52,897 nt of DNA from Xylophilus ampelinus (GTDB lineage Bacteria; Pseudomonadota; Gammaproteobacteria; Burkholderiales; Burkholderiaceae_C): contig NZ_CABFMN010000102.1 of assembly GCF_901875635.1 (NCBI RefSeq), forward strand, positions 1-52,897, read 5' to 3'. The translations under genes were made by a program, and so were the position numbers. Within the stretch, counting starts at the first letter, position 1. Each line of letters begins with the position of its first letter. Positions 9,133-17,628 of this stretch are shown here, one piece after another. A model generated the notes under the pieces. The model worked only from the letters and a program-made list of their open reading frames with translations. It made no database searches and was not told the DNA's origin.

Positions 9133-9207
9133 CCGCGCGCACTCCGTCAAAGGCAAGGGTTGCCAAGGAGCGTCGAGTTTCCAGGCGTAACCTGGAGCGG
9201 CAAATCC

Positions 9208-9240
9208 GCCGGACGGCCTAGCCGTCGGCAGGCGGCCTAA
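9208..9240 (-). promoter_or_regulatory. Candidate operator upstream of tssK: two TAGGCC boxes
   Basis: On the minus strand, TTAGGCCGCC (9240-9231) is followed after eight bases by GCTAGGCCGTCCGGC (9222-9208), about 76 bases before the tssK start. The 15-mer matches 13514-13528 at 14 of 15 positions; the 10-mer is identical to 13585-13594. The regulator is unknown. Confidence 0.5.
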
Positions 9241-9276
9241 TGCGAAGGGGCTAGTCGACAGCCCCGGCGCCGGCGG

Positions 9277-10332
9277 CTACTTCCCGGCCCGCAGCGGATC
9301 GCGCTGGAGCCAGGCGGCCTGGCGCGCATATTCGGCGTCGAGGCGCGCCAGGCGCTGCTGGCGCGCGGCCTCGCTGACCCATTGGCCCGAGCGGGCCTGC
9401 TGGCGGGCCAGCTCATGCTGCTGACGCGCGGCCTGCACCAGGACACTGTTGTCGGCCAGCGCATAGCCCTGGATGGCGTTGGCATGCGCACCCTTGAGGA
9501 CCGCCCGCTGCGCGGCACTGCGCGCATCGCCGCCGCGGCCATAGGTCGTGAGGAAATCCTGCAGCTTGCGCGTCTGTGCGGCGGTCCAGCCGGTGCGCAC
9601 GAGGATCTGCGCCGGCGGCGTGGGTTCGGAACGCCAGACGACCTGCAGGCGCGCCGCCTCGACCGGGAACTGCTGGCGGAAGCGCTCCAGGTCCGTGCTG
9701 TTGTTGGTGGCGACGTCGACATCGCCGTTGGCCACCGCGAGCGCGTTTTCCTGGTGAGTGCCGACCAGCTCCCCGGCGAAGCGGGTCTCGATGTCGACGC
9801 CGCGGGGCAGAAAAAGCTGCAGCTGCGGCACGATGTAGCCCGACACCGAGCGGGGGCCTCCGCGCGCGATGCGCCAGCGCTCGGGGGCCGCCAGCAGCGC
9901 TTCGAGCGAATTGAGCGGCGGCGCCTTGCGCATCAGCAGCAGGGCCTGGTGGGCATTCGCCTGCTCCGCGTCGCGCTCGACGCTCGCCACCACCTGCATG
10001 CGCCCGCGCAGCACGGCGTTCAGCGCCAGCTTGCCCGACAGGTAGGCGATGTCGACCTGATCGGCCTCGATCGCGCGCTCCATGGCCTCGTAGCTGGGCA
10101 CCGAAAGGGCGCTGACGCGCCGGCCCAGCGCGCTGCCGAGGTCCTGCAGCAACGGCTCCCACTTGCTGCGCGAATCCACCGCGCCGCCCACCGGCAGCAC
10201 GCCGAAGGACAGCGGCAGCGCGTCGGCCGCCGGCCGTGGGCGTGTCTGCGCCGGCGCGCCTGCAGCGCCCAGGCCGCACACAGCCACGGCCGACTGGAGC
10301 AAGGCGCGCCGGGTCGCGAAAGAGGTCGTCAT
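9277..10332 (-). CDS. Periplasmic PhnD-like substrate-binding protein (TAT-like signal)
   Basis: 351 residues of the phosphate/phosphonate-binding PhnD superfamily. Begins MTTSFATRRALLQSAVAVCG, a signal with an arginine pair ending near APAQ, so export to the periplasm is expected. Core blocks seen: FGVLPVGGAVDSRSKWEPLL, VDIAYLSGKLALNA, SVSGYIVPQLQLFLP, VGTHQENALAVANGDVDVATNN and RSEPTPPAQILVRTGW. ATG 10332 overlaps the upstream paralogue's stop by 4 bases. No ABC permease or ATPase is nearby, and a hybrid histidine kinase is transcribed divergently just beyond the paralogue, so it more likely presents a ligand to a kinase than feeds a transporter; that is inference. The ligand is unknown; a phosphonate should not be assumed. 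Terminal residues 300-351 are Gln/Arg/Ala-rich and probably helical. Confidence 0.8.
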   Translation of the reverse strand: MTTSFATRRALLQSAVAVCGLGAAGAPAQTRPRPAADALPLSFGVLPVGGAVDSRSKWEPLLQDLGSALGRRVSALSVPSYEAMERAIEADQVDIAYLSGKLALNAVLRGRMQVVASVERDAEQANAHQALLLMRKAPPLNSLEALLAAPERWRIARGGPRSVSGYIVPQLQLFLPRGVDIETRFAGELVGTHQENALAVANGDVDVATNNSTDLERFRQQFPVEAARLQVVWRSEPTPPAQILVRTGWTAAQTRKLQDFLTTYGRGGDARSAAQRAVLKGAHANAIQGYALADNSVLVQAARQQHELARQQARSGQWVSEAARQQRLARLDAEYARQAAWLQRDPLRAGK

Positions 10333-11402
10333 GGAGCGCTGTCGCGCAACACAGCCAGCTGGTCCGCGTAGGTGCTCTCGATGCGCTGCAGCCGCGTCTG
10401 GCGGGCCGCCTCGTTGACGAAGGACGCCGTCGCCGCACTCTGCCGCGCGAGTTGGTAGGCCAGCTTGGCGGCCGGCACCAGCGAGGTGTTGTCCGCCGGC
10501 AGGAAACCGGCGAGGTCGTGCAGCGACCTGAGCACCGCGCGCTCGGCGTCGCCCCTGGGGCCCTTGGCCCTGGCGTAGCCCGTCAGGAAGCCCTGCACAC
10601 GCTGCTGGAATTCCGGTGGGTAGTCGCGCCGCACGACGATCTGCGCGTGCGGGATCAGCTCCGACTCCCAGATCACCTGCAGGCGCGCCGCCTCGGCCGG
10701 GAACTGCAACTTGAAGCGCTCGAAGTCGGCGGTGTTGTTGGTGGCGACGTCGGCCTCGCCGTTGGCCACCGCGAGCGCGGTCATCTGGTGCGTGCCGATC
10801 ACCTCGCTGCGAAAGCGCGTCTCCATGACGATGCGGTTGGGCAGGAAAAGCTGCAGCTGCGGCACGATGAAGCCCGACACCGAGCGAGATTCGCCGCGCG
10901 CCAGGCGCCAGCGGTCGGGGTCGTTCAGCACCGCGTCGAGCGACGCCACCGGGCCGCCCTTGCGCGCCAGCAGCAGCGCGCGGTAGCCGGGCAGCCCGTC
11001 GTGCCGCGTGACCTGGGCCACCACCTTCATCTGGCGCAGGGTGACGGCGTCCAGCGCCATCTTCCCCGAGAGAAACGCCATGTCGACCTCGTTGCGCTGG
11101 ATGGCCTGCTCCAGCGCGTCGTAGGAGGTGACGGAAAGCACCGCCACGGGCCGGCCGATCGCCTTGCTGAGGTCGGCCAGCAGCGGGTCCCAGTCGTTGC
11201 GCGACTCGAAGGCGCCGCCCAGCGGCAGAATGCCGAAGCGCACCGGCATGCCCGCCGTCTGGGCCGCCGCCGCCAGCGGCAGGGCCAGCACCAGCACCGC
11301 GAGCGCGCAGCGCCAGAGCATCGGCCACCGCGGCAGCCAGCGGGCCGCGGTCGGGGCCTGCAGAACGACGGTCGGCGGGTGAAGAGCGGCGTAACGGCGC
11401 AT
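10329..11402 (-). CDS. Periplasmic PhnD-like substrate-binding protein (paralogue)
   Basis: 357 residues from ATG 11402. A hydrophobic export signal near residues 28-47 (CALAVLVLALPLAAAAQT) is preceded by a long basic N-region, so a later start at MLWRC is possible; a TTG at 11468 would give a longer, less likely product. It is a clear paralogue of the next gene: FGILPLGGAFESRNDWDPLL, VDMAFLSGKMALDA, SVSGFIVPQLQLFLP, IGTHQMTALAVANGEADVATNN and ESELIPHAQIVVRRDYP align block by block. The stop overlaps the next start (ATGA). The pair looks like a tandem duplication retained as two separately exported binders. The divergent hybrid kinase at 11510 is the likely signalling partner. Confidence 0.8.
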   Translation of the reverse strand: MRRYAALHPPTVVLQAPTAARWLPRWPMLWRCALAVLVLALPLAAAAQTAGMPVRFGILPLGGAFESRNDWDPLLADLSKAIGRPVAVLSVTSYDALEQAIQRNEVDMAFLSGKMALDAVTLRQMKVVAQVTRHDGLPGYRALLLARKGGPVASLDAVLNDPDRWRLARGESRSVSGFIVPQLQLFLPNRIVMETRFRSEVIGTHQMTALAVANGEADVATNNTADFERFKLQFPAEAARLQVIWESELIPHAQIVVRRDYPPEFQQRVQGFLTGYARAKGPRGDAERAVLRSLHDLAGFLPADNTSLVPAAKLAYQLARQSAATASFVNEAARQTRLQRIESTYADQLAVLRDSAP

Positions 11403-11509
11403 GGTCAGGGAGGCCCCGGGCGTCGGCCAAGCGGCTGACTGGTCAACGCCGGAAGCCGGGGCACACAATTAGAAACCATAAAAGACTGTGATTTTGTGAA
11501 GTTTTCCCA
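11403..11509. promoter_or_regulatory. Divergent promoter region between binding-protein pair and hybrid kinase
   Basis: 107 bases with an AT-rich patch at about 11466-11505 (AATTAGAAACCATAAAAG, then GATTTTGTGAAG), unlike the surrounding GC-rich DNA. It must carry start signals for both directions. No TAGGCC box is present, in contrast to the leaders of tssK and the second kinase operon. Confidence 0.45.
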
Positions 11510-13462
11510 ATGAGCGATCCGCTGGAGACCGCCCCCCCCGCGGTGGCCGCGCCCGTTGCGCCGGTCCGGGCACGGCGTGGCGCGCGCAGCGCGGGCGGAC
11601 GCCTGGGCCAGCTGTCGCTGGTGCAGCAACTGGTGCTGCTGGCCGTGCTGCCGGCGGCGTTGGCGATGCTCGGCACGATCGCGGTGCTGACGCGCCAGTA
11701 CCTGGCCGGGGTCAACGACCTGATGCGTGCCAACGCCCAGACCGTGGCCCTGCAGATCGCCACGGCAGCCCAGTCGCCCCTGGCCCACATGGACCGCCGC
11801 GCGCTGTTGCGCATCGCGCAGTCGGGCACCTTCCAGCCCCATGTGCAGCAGGTGCAGGTGTGGTCGGAGGACGGCGAAATCGTCGCCAATGCCGAGACCG
11901 TCGACCGGCAGCGCAGCGAGGGCGTGCAGGTGGTGGTGCCCGTCGTGACCGACGACGGGCAGCCCAGCGGCAAGGTGATGGTGGAGATGAGCCTGGCCGC
12001 GGTGCGCAGCGCCCGCAACACCGTGTGGTTCAACGTGCTGCTGGTGCTGGGCGCCAGCCTGCTGGGCGTGGTGCTGGCGGGCGCCTGGGCCGCGCGGCGG
12101 ATCAGCGCGCCGATCCGCCGCCTGGGCGAGGCCGTCGATCGGCTGGGCGCCGGCGAGGAGGCGCAGGTGCCCGTGGAAGGCACGGCCGAGGTGCGCCACC
12201 TTCAGGCCGGCTTCAACCAGGCGGCCAGCGCCCTGGCCGAGAGCCAGCGCCTGCTGCAAAGTCGCATCGAGGTGGCCACGGCCGAACTGGCGCGCAAGAA
12301 CCAGCAGCTGGAGGTGGCGAGCCAAGCCAAGACCCGCCTGCTGGCCGCCGCCAGCCACGACCTGCGCCAGCCGCTGCATGCGCTCACGCTGTTCTCCGAC
12401 GGGCTGGCCAACGGCGAGCACGACCCGGTGCGGCTGCAGCGCATCGCGCACATCCGCGAATGCGTCGATTCGCTCGACCGGCTGTTCTCGGAACTGCTCA
12501 ACCTCTCGCAGCTCGATGCCGGCGTGCTGCAGCCGCAGTGGGTGGACTTCCCGCTCGACGGCCTGCTCGACGAGATCAGCCGCAACTTCCGTCCCGTGGC
12601 CGAGCAGCAGGACCTGCGGCTGGTGGTGCGCAAGACCGACCTGTGGGTGCGCAGCGACTACGTGATGCTCTCGCGCGTGCTGTCCAACCTGGTGTCGAAC
12701 TCGCTGCGCCATACCGTCGAAGGCGGCGTGCTGGTGGGCGCACGGCGGCGCGGGCGCTCGGTGCGCATCGACGTGTGGGACACCGGCGTGGGCATCGCGC
12801 CGCAGCACCAGGCGAGGGTGTTCGAGGAGTTCTACCAGGTCGACCCGCAGCGCACGCAGGCCGCGCGCGGCACCCGCGGCATGGGCCTGGGCCTGGCCAC
12901 GGTGCAGCGCCTGGCGAGCCTGCTCAACACCCGTGTCGAGCTGCGCTCGCGGCCGGGGCGCGGCACCTGCGTGAGCATCACGGTGCGCACCGTGCCCGCG
13001 CCGGCGACGCCCATGCCGGTACCGGTGGCCGCAGCGGCCGAGGACGATATCCGCTTCGACGGCCTGCGGGTGATGGTGATCGACGACGAGCGCACCATCC
13101 TCGAAGGGCTTCAGGTGGTGCTGGGCCAGTGGGGCGCGCAGGTGCTGGCGGCACAGACCCGTGCCGAAGCCCTGTCGCTGGCCGACCAATGGGCCGCGCC
13201 GCCCGACGTGGTGGTGAGCGACCTGCTCCTGCAGGGCGGCGACAACGGGCTGGACGTGCTGGCCGCGCTGGAGCGCCACCCGCACGGCATCGGGCCGCAC
13301 ACCGCGCGCCTGCTGGTCACCGGCGAGACCAAGCCCGACCGCCTGCGCGAGGTGGCGGCCGCCGGCGTGACGGTGCTCTACAAGCCGGTGTCGCCGCGCG
13401 CGCTGCGGCAGGCGATTGCGGCGCAGCTCGCGGGCCTGCGGGCCGCCAGCAGCACGCGCTAG
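11510..13462 (+). CDS. Hybrid sensor histidine kinase with C-terminal receiver domain
   Basis: 650 residues. Two membrane helices (about 38-60 and 168-190) enclose a periplasmic sensor of roughly 110 residues; HAMP-like linker and coiled coil (about 190-275); dimerisation/phosphoacceptor box AAASHDLRQPLHAL with H283; N-box VLSNLVSNSLRHT; G-boxes DTGVGIAP and GMGLGLATV; FEEFYQVD motif; receiver domain from about 525 with VMVIDDE, phospho-acceptor D571 (VVVSDLLLQ) and the lysine in YKPVSP. It has no DNA-binding output domain. The ATG at 11510 has only a weak GAAG upstream. Divergent from two PhnD-like binding proteins, which are its probable ligand presenters. It belongs to the same SHDLRQP subfamily as the kinases at 14746 and 47562. 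An output regulator is not adjacent. Confidence 0.9.
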   Translation: MSDPLETAPPAVAAPVAPVRARRGARSAGGRLGQLSLVQQLVLLAVLPAALAMLGTIAVLTRQYLAGVNDLMRANAQTVALQIATAAQSPLAHMDRRALLRIAQSGTFQPHVQQVQVWSEDGEIVANAETVDRQRSEGVQVVVPVVTDDGQPSGKVMVEMSLAAVRSARNTVWFNVLLVLGASLLGVVLAGAWAARRISAPIRRLGEAVDRLGAGEEAQVPVEGTAEVRHLQAGFNQAASALAESQRLLQSRIEVATAELARKNQQLEVASQAKTRLLAAASHDLRQPLHALTLFSDGLANGEHDPVRLQRIAHIRECVDSLDRLFSELLNLSQLDAGVLQPQWVDFPLDGLLDEISRNFRPVAEQQDLRLVVRKTDLWVRSDYVMLSRVLSNLVSNSLRHTVEGGVLVGARRRGRSVRIDVWDTGVGIAPQHQARVFEEFYQVDPQRTQAARGTRGMGLGLATVQRLASLLNTRVELRSRPGRGTCVSITVRTVPAPATPMPVPVAAAAEDDIRFDGLRVMVIDDERTILEGLQVVLGQWGAQVLAAQTRAEALSLADQWAAPPDVVVSDLLLQGGDNGLDVLAALERHPHGIGPHTARLLVTGETKPDRLREVAAAGVTVLYKPVSPRALRQAIAAQLAGLRAASSTR

Positions 13463-13708
13463 CCGCGACACGGCCCTCCGGGAGACTCTTCGCGAATCCC
13501 CGCGAAGGGCATCGCTAGGCCATCCGGCATAGGCCGCGCGGGCGTCGCCATGCGGCCGCCCGCGGTCCGGCAGGCCGCATCGGCGGCGGCCTAAGCCCTC
13601 TGCGTTATCGCGCTGCGGCACGCCGCTCCGTACATTGGTGCGCAAGGACCCGCTGTCGGCGCCCGCGCCGCCGGCCGGTCTTCCCGTCCGCATCCGTCCA
13701 CCGCATCC
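13463..13708 (+). promoter_or_regulatory. Leader of the second binding-protein/kinase operon with TAGGCC boxes
   Basis: 246 bases without a gene. Contains GCTAGGCCATCCGGC at 13514-13528, a second box TAGGCC at 13530-13535, and GGCGGCCTAA at 13585-13594 (TTAGGCCGCC on the other strand). The first and last match the two elements upstream of tssK. A small hairpin TTCGCG/CGCGAA precedes them at about 13489-13506 without a U-tract. Confidence 0.5.
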
Positions 13709-14749
13709 ATGCGCTTCCCGCTCACGTCCGCGCCCCGCGGGGCGCCGCCGCAACCCTGGCGGCTCGTCGCCGCCGTGCTGATGGCCGCGCTGCTCGCCGC
13801 CGCGCCGGCCCTGCCTGCGCATGCGGCCGGCTGGACCGTGCTCACCGCCGACGATGCGCCGGCGCACGCCGAGTTCGTGCGCGAGCTGCAGGGCGGCGCC
13901 GAGGGCGGGCCGCGCATCGAGTGGGTCCGCATCGCGCCGGGCGCCGATGCTCCCGCCGCGGCGCCGGAGGCCCTCGCGCAGGCCGACGAGGACCGTGTGA
14001 CGGCCGGCGTGCGCACCCGCGGCATCCGCCGCAGCGCGCCGGCCAGCGACGGGGTGATCGTGGCCGTGGGCCCCGCCGCGGCCCGACTCGCGCTGGACCG
14101 CCCCGGCCAGGAGCCGCTGCTGCTGGCGATGCTCAGCCGGCTGGATTACGAAGGCCTCAAGCCGCTGCCTGCGCTGCGCCGGAGCGAACGTCCGATCGGC
14201 GTGCTGCTGCGCGAGCCCGCGATGGGCGACCAGTTGGCGCTGATCGACGCAGTGCTGCCGGACAAGCGCCGGCTGGGCCTGGTGGTGACGGGCGAGTCCG
14301 AACCGGTGCTGCGCGAGCTCCAGCGCGTCGCACAGGACTGGCAACTGCAGGTCGAGTACGCGCCCGACGCCCGCTCGCTCGGCGCCGCGCTGCGGGCCGT
14401 GGTGCCGCGCAGCGACGCGCTCATCGTGCTGCCCGACCTGATCGGCGAGAACCAGGCCGCGACCCTGGCCGTGCTGCGTGCGGGCGCCGGTGCGGGCCTG
14501 CCGGTGTTCGGCAGCAACGAAGGCATGGTGCGCTCGGGCGGGCTGGCCGCTGCCGTGTCGACGCCCGCACAGCTCGCGCGCCAGGCCCGCGCGATGGGGG
14601 TGCGGCTGGCCGGCGGCGGCGCGGCGGCGCCCGTGGTCGAGAGTGCCACGCCCGCCAGCGTGCGCGTGAACGCCACCGTCGCCCGCGGCCTGAACCTGCG
14701 GCTGCCGCCCGAACAGGACCTGGCCCAGCGCGTCACCGCCCCACGATGA
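13709..14749 (+). CDS. Periplasmic ABC-type substrate-binding protein, paired with a sensor kinase
   Basis: 346 residues resembling the ABC_sub_bind/TrpX-like family. Signal peptide with hydrophobic core AVLMAALLAAAPALPAHAA (about 22-40). Rossmann-like segments GVIVAVGPAAARLAL, IGVLLREPAMGDQLALIDAVLP, RRLGLVVTGESEPVLREL, SDALIVLPDLIGENQAATLAVL and LPVFGSNEGMVRSGGLAAAV are the two-lobe pattern of this family, the last resembling the ligand cleft region. The stop overlaps the ATG of the downstream hybrid kinase (ATGA at 14746-14749), which strongly suggests that it signals to that kinase rather than to a transporter, since no permease is nearby. The ligand is unknown. The leader carries the TAGGCC motif shared with tssK. 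Confidence 0.75.
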   Translation: MRFPLTSAPRGAPPQPWRLVAAVLMAALLAAAPALPAHAAGWTVLTADDAPAHAEFVRELQGGAEGGPRIEWVRIAPGADAPAAAPEALAQADEDRVTAGVRTRGIRRSAPASDGVIVAVGPAAARLALDRPGQEPLLLAMLSRLDYEGLKPLPALRRSERPIGVLLREPAMGDQLALIDAVLPDKRRLGLVVTGESEPVLRELQRVAQDWQLQVEYAPDARSLGAALRAVVPRSDALIVLPDLIGENQAATLAVLRAGAGAGLPVFGSNEGMVRSGGLAAAVSTPAQLARQARAMGVRLAGGGAAAPVVESATPASVRVNATVARGLNLRLPPEQDLAQRVTAPR

Positions 14750-16740
14750 GCGAAGCGCCTGCGCCGCCGGCCGGGGCCACGCGCCCCCTGGAACCCGCCG
14801 ACCTCGCCAGCGCGCCGATGCCGCTGACGGGCCAGCCGCAGCCGCTGGTGGTGCGCGGCAGCCTGCAGCGCGACCTGGTGCGCCTGGGCGTGCTGCCCTG
14901 CGCCGCGCTCGCGCTCGCGCTCACGGCCTGGTTCACGCACAGCCGGCTGAGCACGCTGGAGGCGATGTTCACCGCCGAAGGCCAGGCCATCGCGCGGCAG
15001 GTGGCCGCGATGTCGGACCTGAGCCTGTTCGCCGGCGACCTGCCCGCATTGCAGAACGTGGCCAACGCGGCGCTGCGCAGCGGCCAGGCCACGCGGGTGG
15101 AGATCAGCAACAGCGCAGGCATCTTCGTCGCCGCCGGCGCCAACCCTGCCACCGGCACGCTGCGCATCTTCTCGGCGCCCGTCACGCTGCGCGAGGCCTC
15201 GCGCGCCGCCGCCTTCGCGCCCGCAGGCACGACCGCCGCCGGTGACGCGCCCATCGGCATGGTGCAGGCTTTCCGCGACACCACGGCCTATGCGCAGGAG
15301 CGCACGCGCTCGCTCATGGCCGGAATCGGTCTGGCGCTGCTCGCGCTGCTGGCGGCCTGGGTGGCGGTGCGGCACATGGCGCGCAACATCTCGCGCCCGC
15401 TGCGCCGCGTGTCGCGCACGGTGGCCGCGCTGCAGGCCGGGCAGTTCGACGCGCGCTGCGAGGTCGTCGGCCGGCCCACGCGAGCCGGCCGCGACGGCCG
15501 CGCGCCGCACCACGAGTTCGCCACCCTGGCCGGCGACGTCAACCGCCTGGCCGAGCGCCTGCAGCAGCACCGCCAGGCGAGCGAGTCGCGCGTGCGCGAG
15601 GCCACTGCCGTCGCGCTGATGCGCATGGCCGAGGCCGAACAGGCCGCGCTGTCGCGCGCGCGCTTCCTGGCCGCCGCCAGCCACGACCTGCGCCAGCCGC
15701 TGCATGCCATGGGCCTGTTCATCGACGGCCTGCTGCCCACCGCCACCGACGCGCAGCGTCCCGCGGTGCTGCGCTTGCAGGAGAGCGCCGCCTTCATGGG
15801 CGTGCTGCTGGACGACCTGCTGGAGATCTCGCGCCTGGATGCGCAGGTGCTGGCGCCCGAGATGGAGGACCTGCGGCTGTCGACCCTGTTCGACGCGCTG
15901 GCCGCGCAGCATGCCGCGCAGGCCGCCGAAGCGTGCGTGCGCGTGGTGTGGCGCGATCGCGGCCTGGCGGTGCGCAGCGATGCCGCGATGCTGCAGCGCG
16001 TGCTGGGCAACCTCGTGGGCAACGCGATCCGCCATGCGCCGCTGGACGGCACGGTGCTGGTCGTCGCACGCCGCCGCGGCGGTGGCGTGCGCATCGAGGT
16101 GCGCGACAACGGCGTGGGCATCGCGCCCATCCACCACGCGCGCATCTTCGAGGAGTTCTACCAGGTGGCGAACACCGAGCGCGACCGCCGGCACGGCTTC
16201 GGCCTGGGCCTGGCCATCTGCGCACGCATCGCGGCCCTGCTCGACACCCGCATCGCGCTGCGCTCGGCGCTGGCGCAGGGCAGCACCTTTTCGATCGAGC
16301 TGCCGGCGGCACGGGCCGAGGTGCCCCGCCCGGTGCCGGCGGTGCCGGTGCCGGCCGCCGCGCTGGCCGGGCTGCGCTGCCTGGTGGTCGACGACGACCG
16401 GCCGGTGCTCGAAGCGACCGCCGCCCTGCTGCGCCAGTGGGACTGCCAGGCCGACTGCGCCGCGACCGGCCGCGACGCCGTCGCACGCCTGGGCGCGCCC
16501 GGCGCACGCTTCGATGCCGTGCTGTGCGACCTGCAGCTCGCGGGCGACGAGGACGGAATGGCGGTGATCGACGCCACGCGCCGCCTGCAGCCCGGCGCGC
16601 TGGCGGTCGTTGTCTCCGGCGCCACCGGGCCGGAGACGCTGCAGCGCCTGCGCCAGAGCGGCGTTCTGCTGCTGACCAAGCCGGTCGCACCCGCCAAACT
16701 GCGCGCCCTGCTGTCCGCACGGCAGGAGATGCCGGCATGA
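14746..16740 (+). CDS. Hybrid sensor histidine kinase with C-terminal receiver domain
   Basis: 664 residues. Membrane helices at about 45-65 and 187-207 flank a periplasmic sensor of about 120 residues; HAMP (about 208-270); phosphoacceptor box AAASHDLRQPLHAM with H313; N-box VLGNLVGNAIRHAP; DNGVGIAP and GFGLGLAIC ATP lid motifs; FEEFYQVAN; receiver from about 542 with CLVVDDD, acceptor D595 (VLCDLQLAG) and TKPVAP. It overlaps the upstream binding-protein gene by 4 bases, so the pair is co-translated. No DNA-binding domain. The kinase core is clearly homologous to the kinase at 11510, so the two loci look like a duplicated sensory module with different binding proteins. The terminal receiver may tune phosphotransfer to an unlinked regulator. 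Confidence 0.9.
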   Translation: MSEAPAPPAGATRPLEPADLASAPMPLTGQPQPLVVRGSLQRDLVRLGVLPCAALALALTAWFTHSRLSTLEAMFTAEGQAIARQVAAMSDLSLFAGDLPALQNVANAALRSGQATRVEISNSAGIFVAAGANPATGTLRIFSAPVTLREASRAAAFAPAGTTAAGDAPIGMVQAFRDTTAYAQERTRSLMAGIGLALLALLAAWVAVRHMARNISRPLRRVSRTVAALQAGQFDARCEVVGRPTRAGRDGRAPHHEFATLAGDVNRLAERLQQHRQASESRVREATAVALMRMAEAEQAALSRARFLAAASHDLRQPLHAMGLFIDGLLPTATDAQRPAVLRLQESAAFMGVLLDDLLEISRLDAQVLAPEMEDLRLSTLFDALAAQHAAQAAEACVRVVWRDRGLAVRSDAAMLQRVLGNLVGNAIRHAPLDGTVLVVARRRGGGVRIEVRDNGVGIAPIHHARIFEEFYQVANTERDRRHGFGLGLAICARIAALLDTRIALRSALAQGSTFSIELPAARAEVPRPVPAVPVPAAALAGLRCLVVDDDRPVLEATAALLRQWDCQADCAATGRDAVARLGAPGARFDAVLCDLQLAGDEDGMAVIDATRRLQPGALAVVVSGATGPETLQRLRQSGVLLLTKPVAPAKLRALLSARQEMPA

Positions 16741-16837
16741 ACGCCGCCGGGTGGGCCTGCCGCCCAACCGCGCGGCGCGCGTGCCTGCAAACATGCCGCG
16801 GCCTTCCCTTCCCGTCTGAAACCCGACCGAGGCCGAC

Positions 16838-17614
16838 ATGCTCGATCCTGCGGCGCTGAGCGCCATCCGCCCCTTCGTCGCCACGCCCAGCCACAGCGGC
16901 GCCCTGAGTTCTCTGTACGTGCGCAGCCTGCTGGGCCTCGTCAACCTGGCCTGGGCCCACGGGTTCGCCATGCAGACGCGTTTCCTCGACGGCGACAGCC
17001 TGATCCCGCGCGCCCGCAACCGGCTGGCGGCCGAGTTCATGGCCGACCCGCGCTGGACCCACCTGTTCTGGATCGATGCCGACATCGGCTTCGAACCCGA
17101 CGCCGCGCTGCGGCTGCTGCTCAGCGGGCACGACGTGGTGGCAGGCGTCTATCCCTACAAGCTGGACGGCTGGCCCGAGCAGGGGCTGGCGCAGGCGCTG
17201 CCCGCCGGCAGCACGCGGGCCGACTTCGACGCCCGCCATGCGCGCTATCCGCTCAACGCCGCCGGTCCGGCGCTGGAGGTGGACGCCGACGGCTTTGCCG
17301 AGGTGCTGGATGCGCCCACCGGCTTCATGCTGATCGCGCGCACGGTGCTCGAAAAGATGGCCATGGCCATGCCCGAGCTGCGCTATACGCCCGACGCCGG
17401 CGACCACGCGAATGCGCACCTGCCGCACTGGCGCTTCTTCGACACCCTGGCCGAGCCCGGCGGCGGCCGCTACCTGAGCGAGGACTTCGCCTTCTGCCGG
17501 CGCTGGCAGCAGCTCGGAGGGCGGGTGCTGGTCGATCTGCGCTCGCGGCTGGCGCACCAGGGAACGCATACCTGGCAGGGCGACCTGCACCGCCATCTGA
17601 GCACCGGCGCCTAG
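16838..17614 (+). CDS. GT-A fold glycosyltransferase-like protein
   Basis: 258 residues, no signal peptide or membrane helix. Seen: TPSHSGALSSLYVRSLLGLV near the N-terminus, DSLIPRARNRLAAEFM, a nucleotide-sugar/metal site HLFWIDADIGFEPDAALRLL (IDAD as the DxD motif, about residues 85-90), VVAGVYPYK, ATGFML-like segment APTGFMLI and a SEDFAFCRRW acceptor-side motif. These features fit GT-A glycosyltransferases of the family-2 type. The gene lies 97 bases after the second hybrid kinase and converges on another glycosyltransferase, with 14 bases between stops. The acceptor is unknown; proximity to the exoprotein operon suggests surface-structure modification, but it is on the other strand and may belong to the kinase transcript. 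Confidence 0.75.
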   Translation: MLDPAALSAIRPFVATPSHSGALSSLYVRSLLGLVNLAWAHGFAMQTRFLDGDSLIPRARNRLAAEFMADPRWTHLFWIDADIGFEPDAALRLLLSGHDVVAGVYPYKLDGWPEQGLAQALPAGSTRADFDARHARYPLNAAGPALEVDADGFAEVLDAPTGFMLIARTVLEKMAMAMPELRYTPDAGDHANAHLPHWRFFDTLAEPGGGRYLSEDFAFCRRWQQLGGRVLVDLRSRLAHQGTHTWQGDLHRHLSTGA

Positions 17615-17628
17615 GCCCTGTCAACGCC

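Noticed and set aside
9132..9156. TTG at 9156 as the tssK start
   Set aside because: The family N-terminus begins at ATG 9132, which also has a spaced GGAG.
6893..9166. Long minus-strand frame running through the repeat island between tssL and tssK
   Set aside because: It reads in the wrong frame through tssK and through hairpin repeats; peptides such as FLLLRQKK are, to my recollection, typical spurious products of this repeat type.
10329..11402. Calling the PhnD-like proteins phosphonate transporters
   Set aside because: No permease or ATPase is present and they flank a sensor kinase; ligand identity cannot be read from the sequence.
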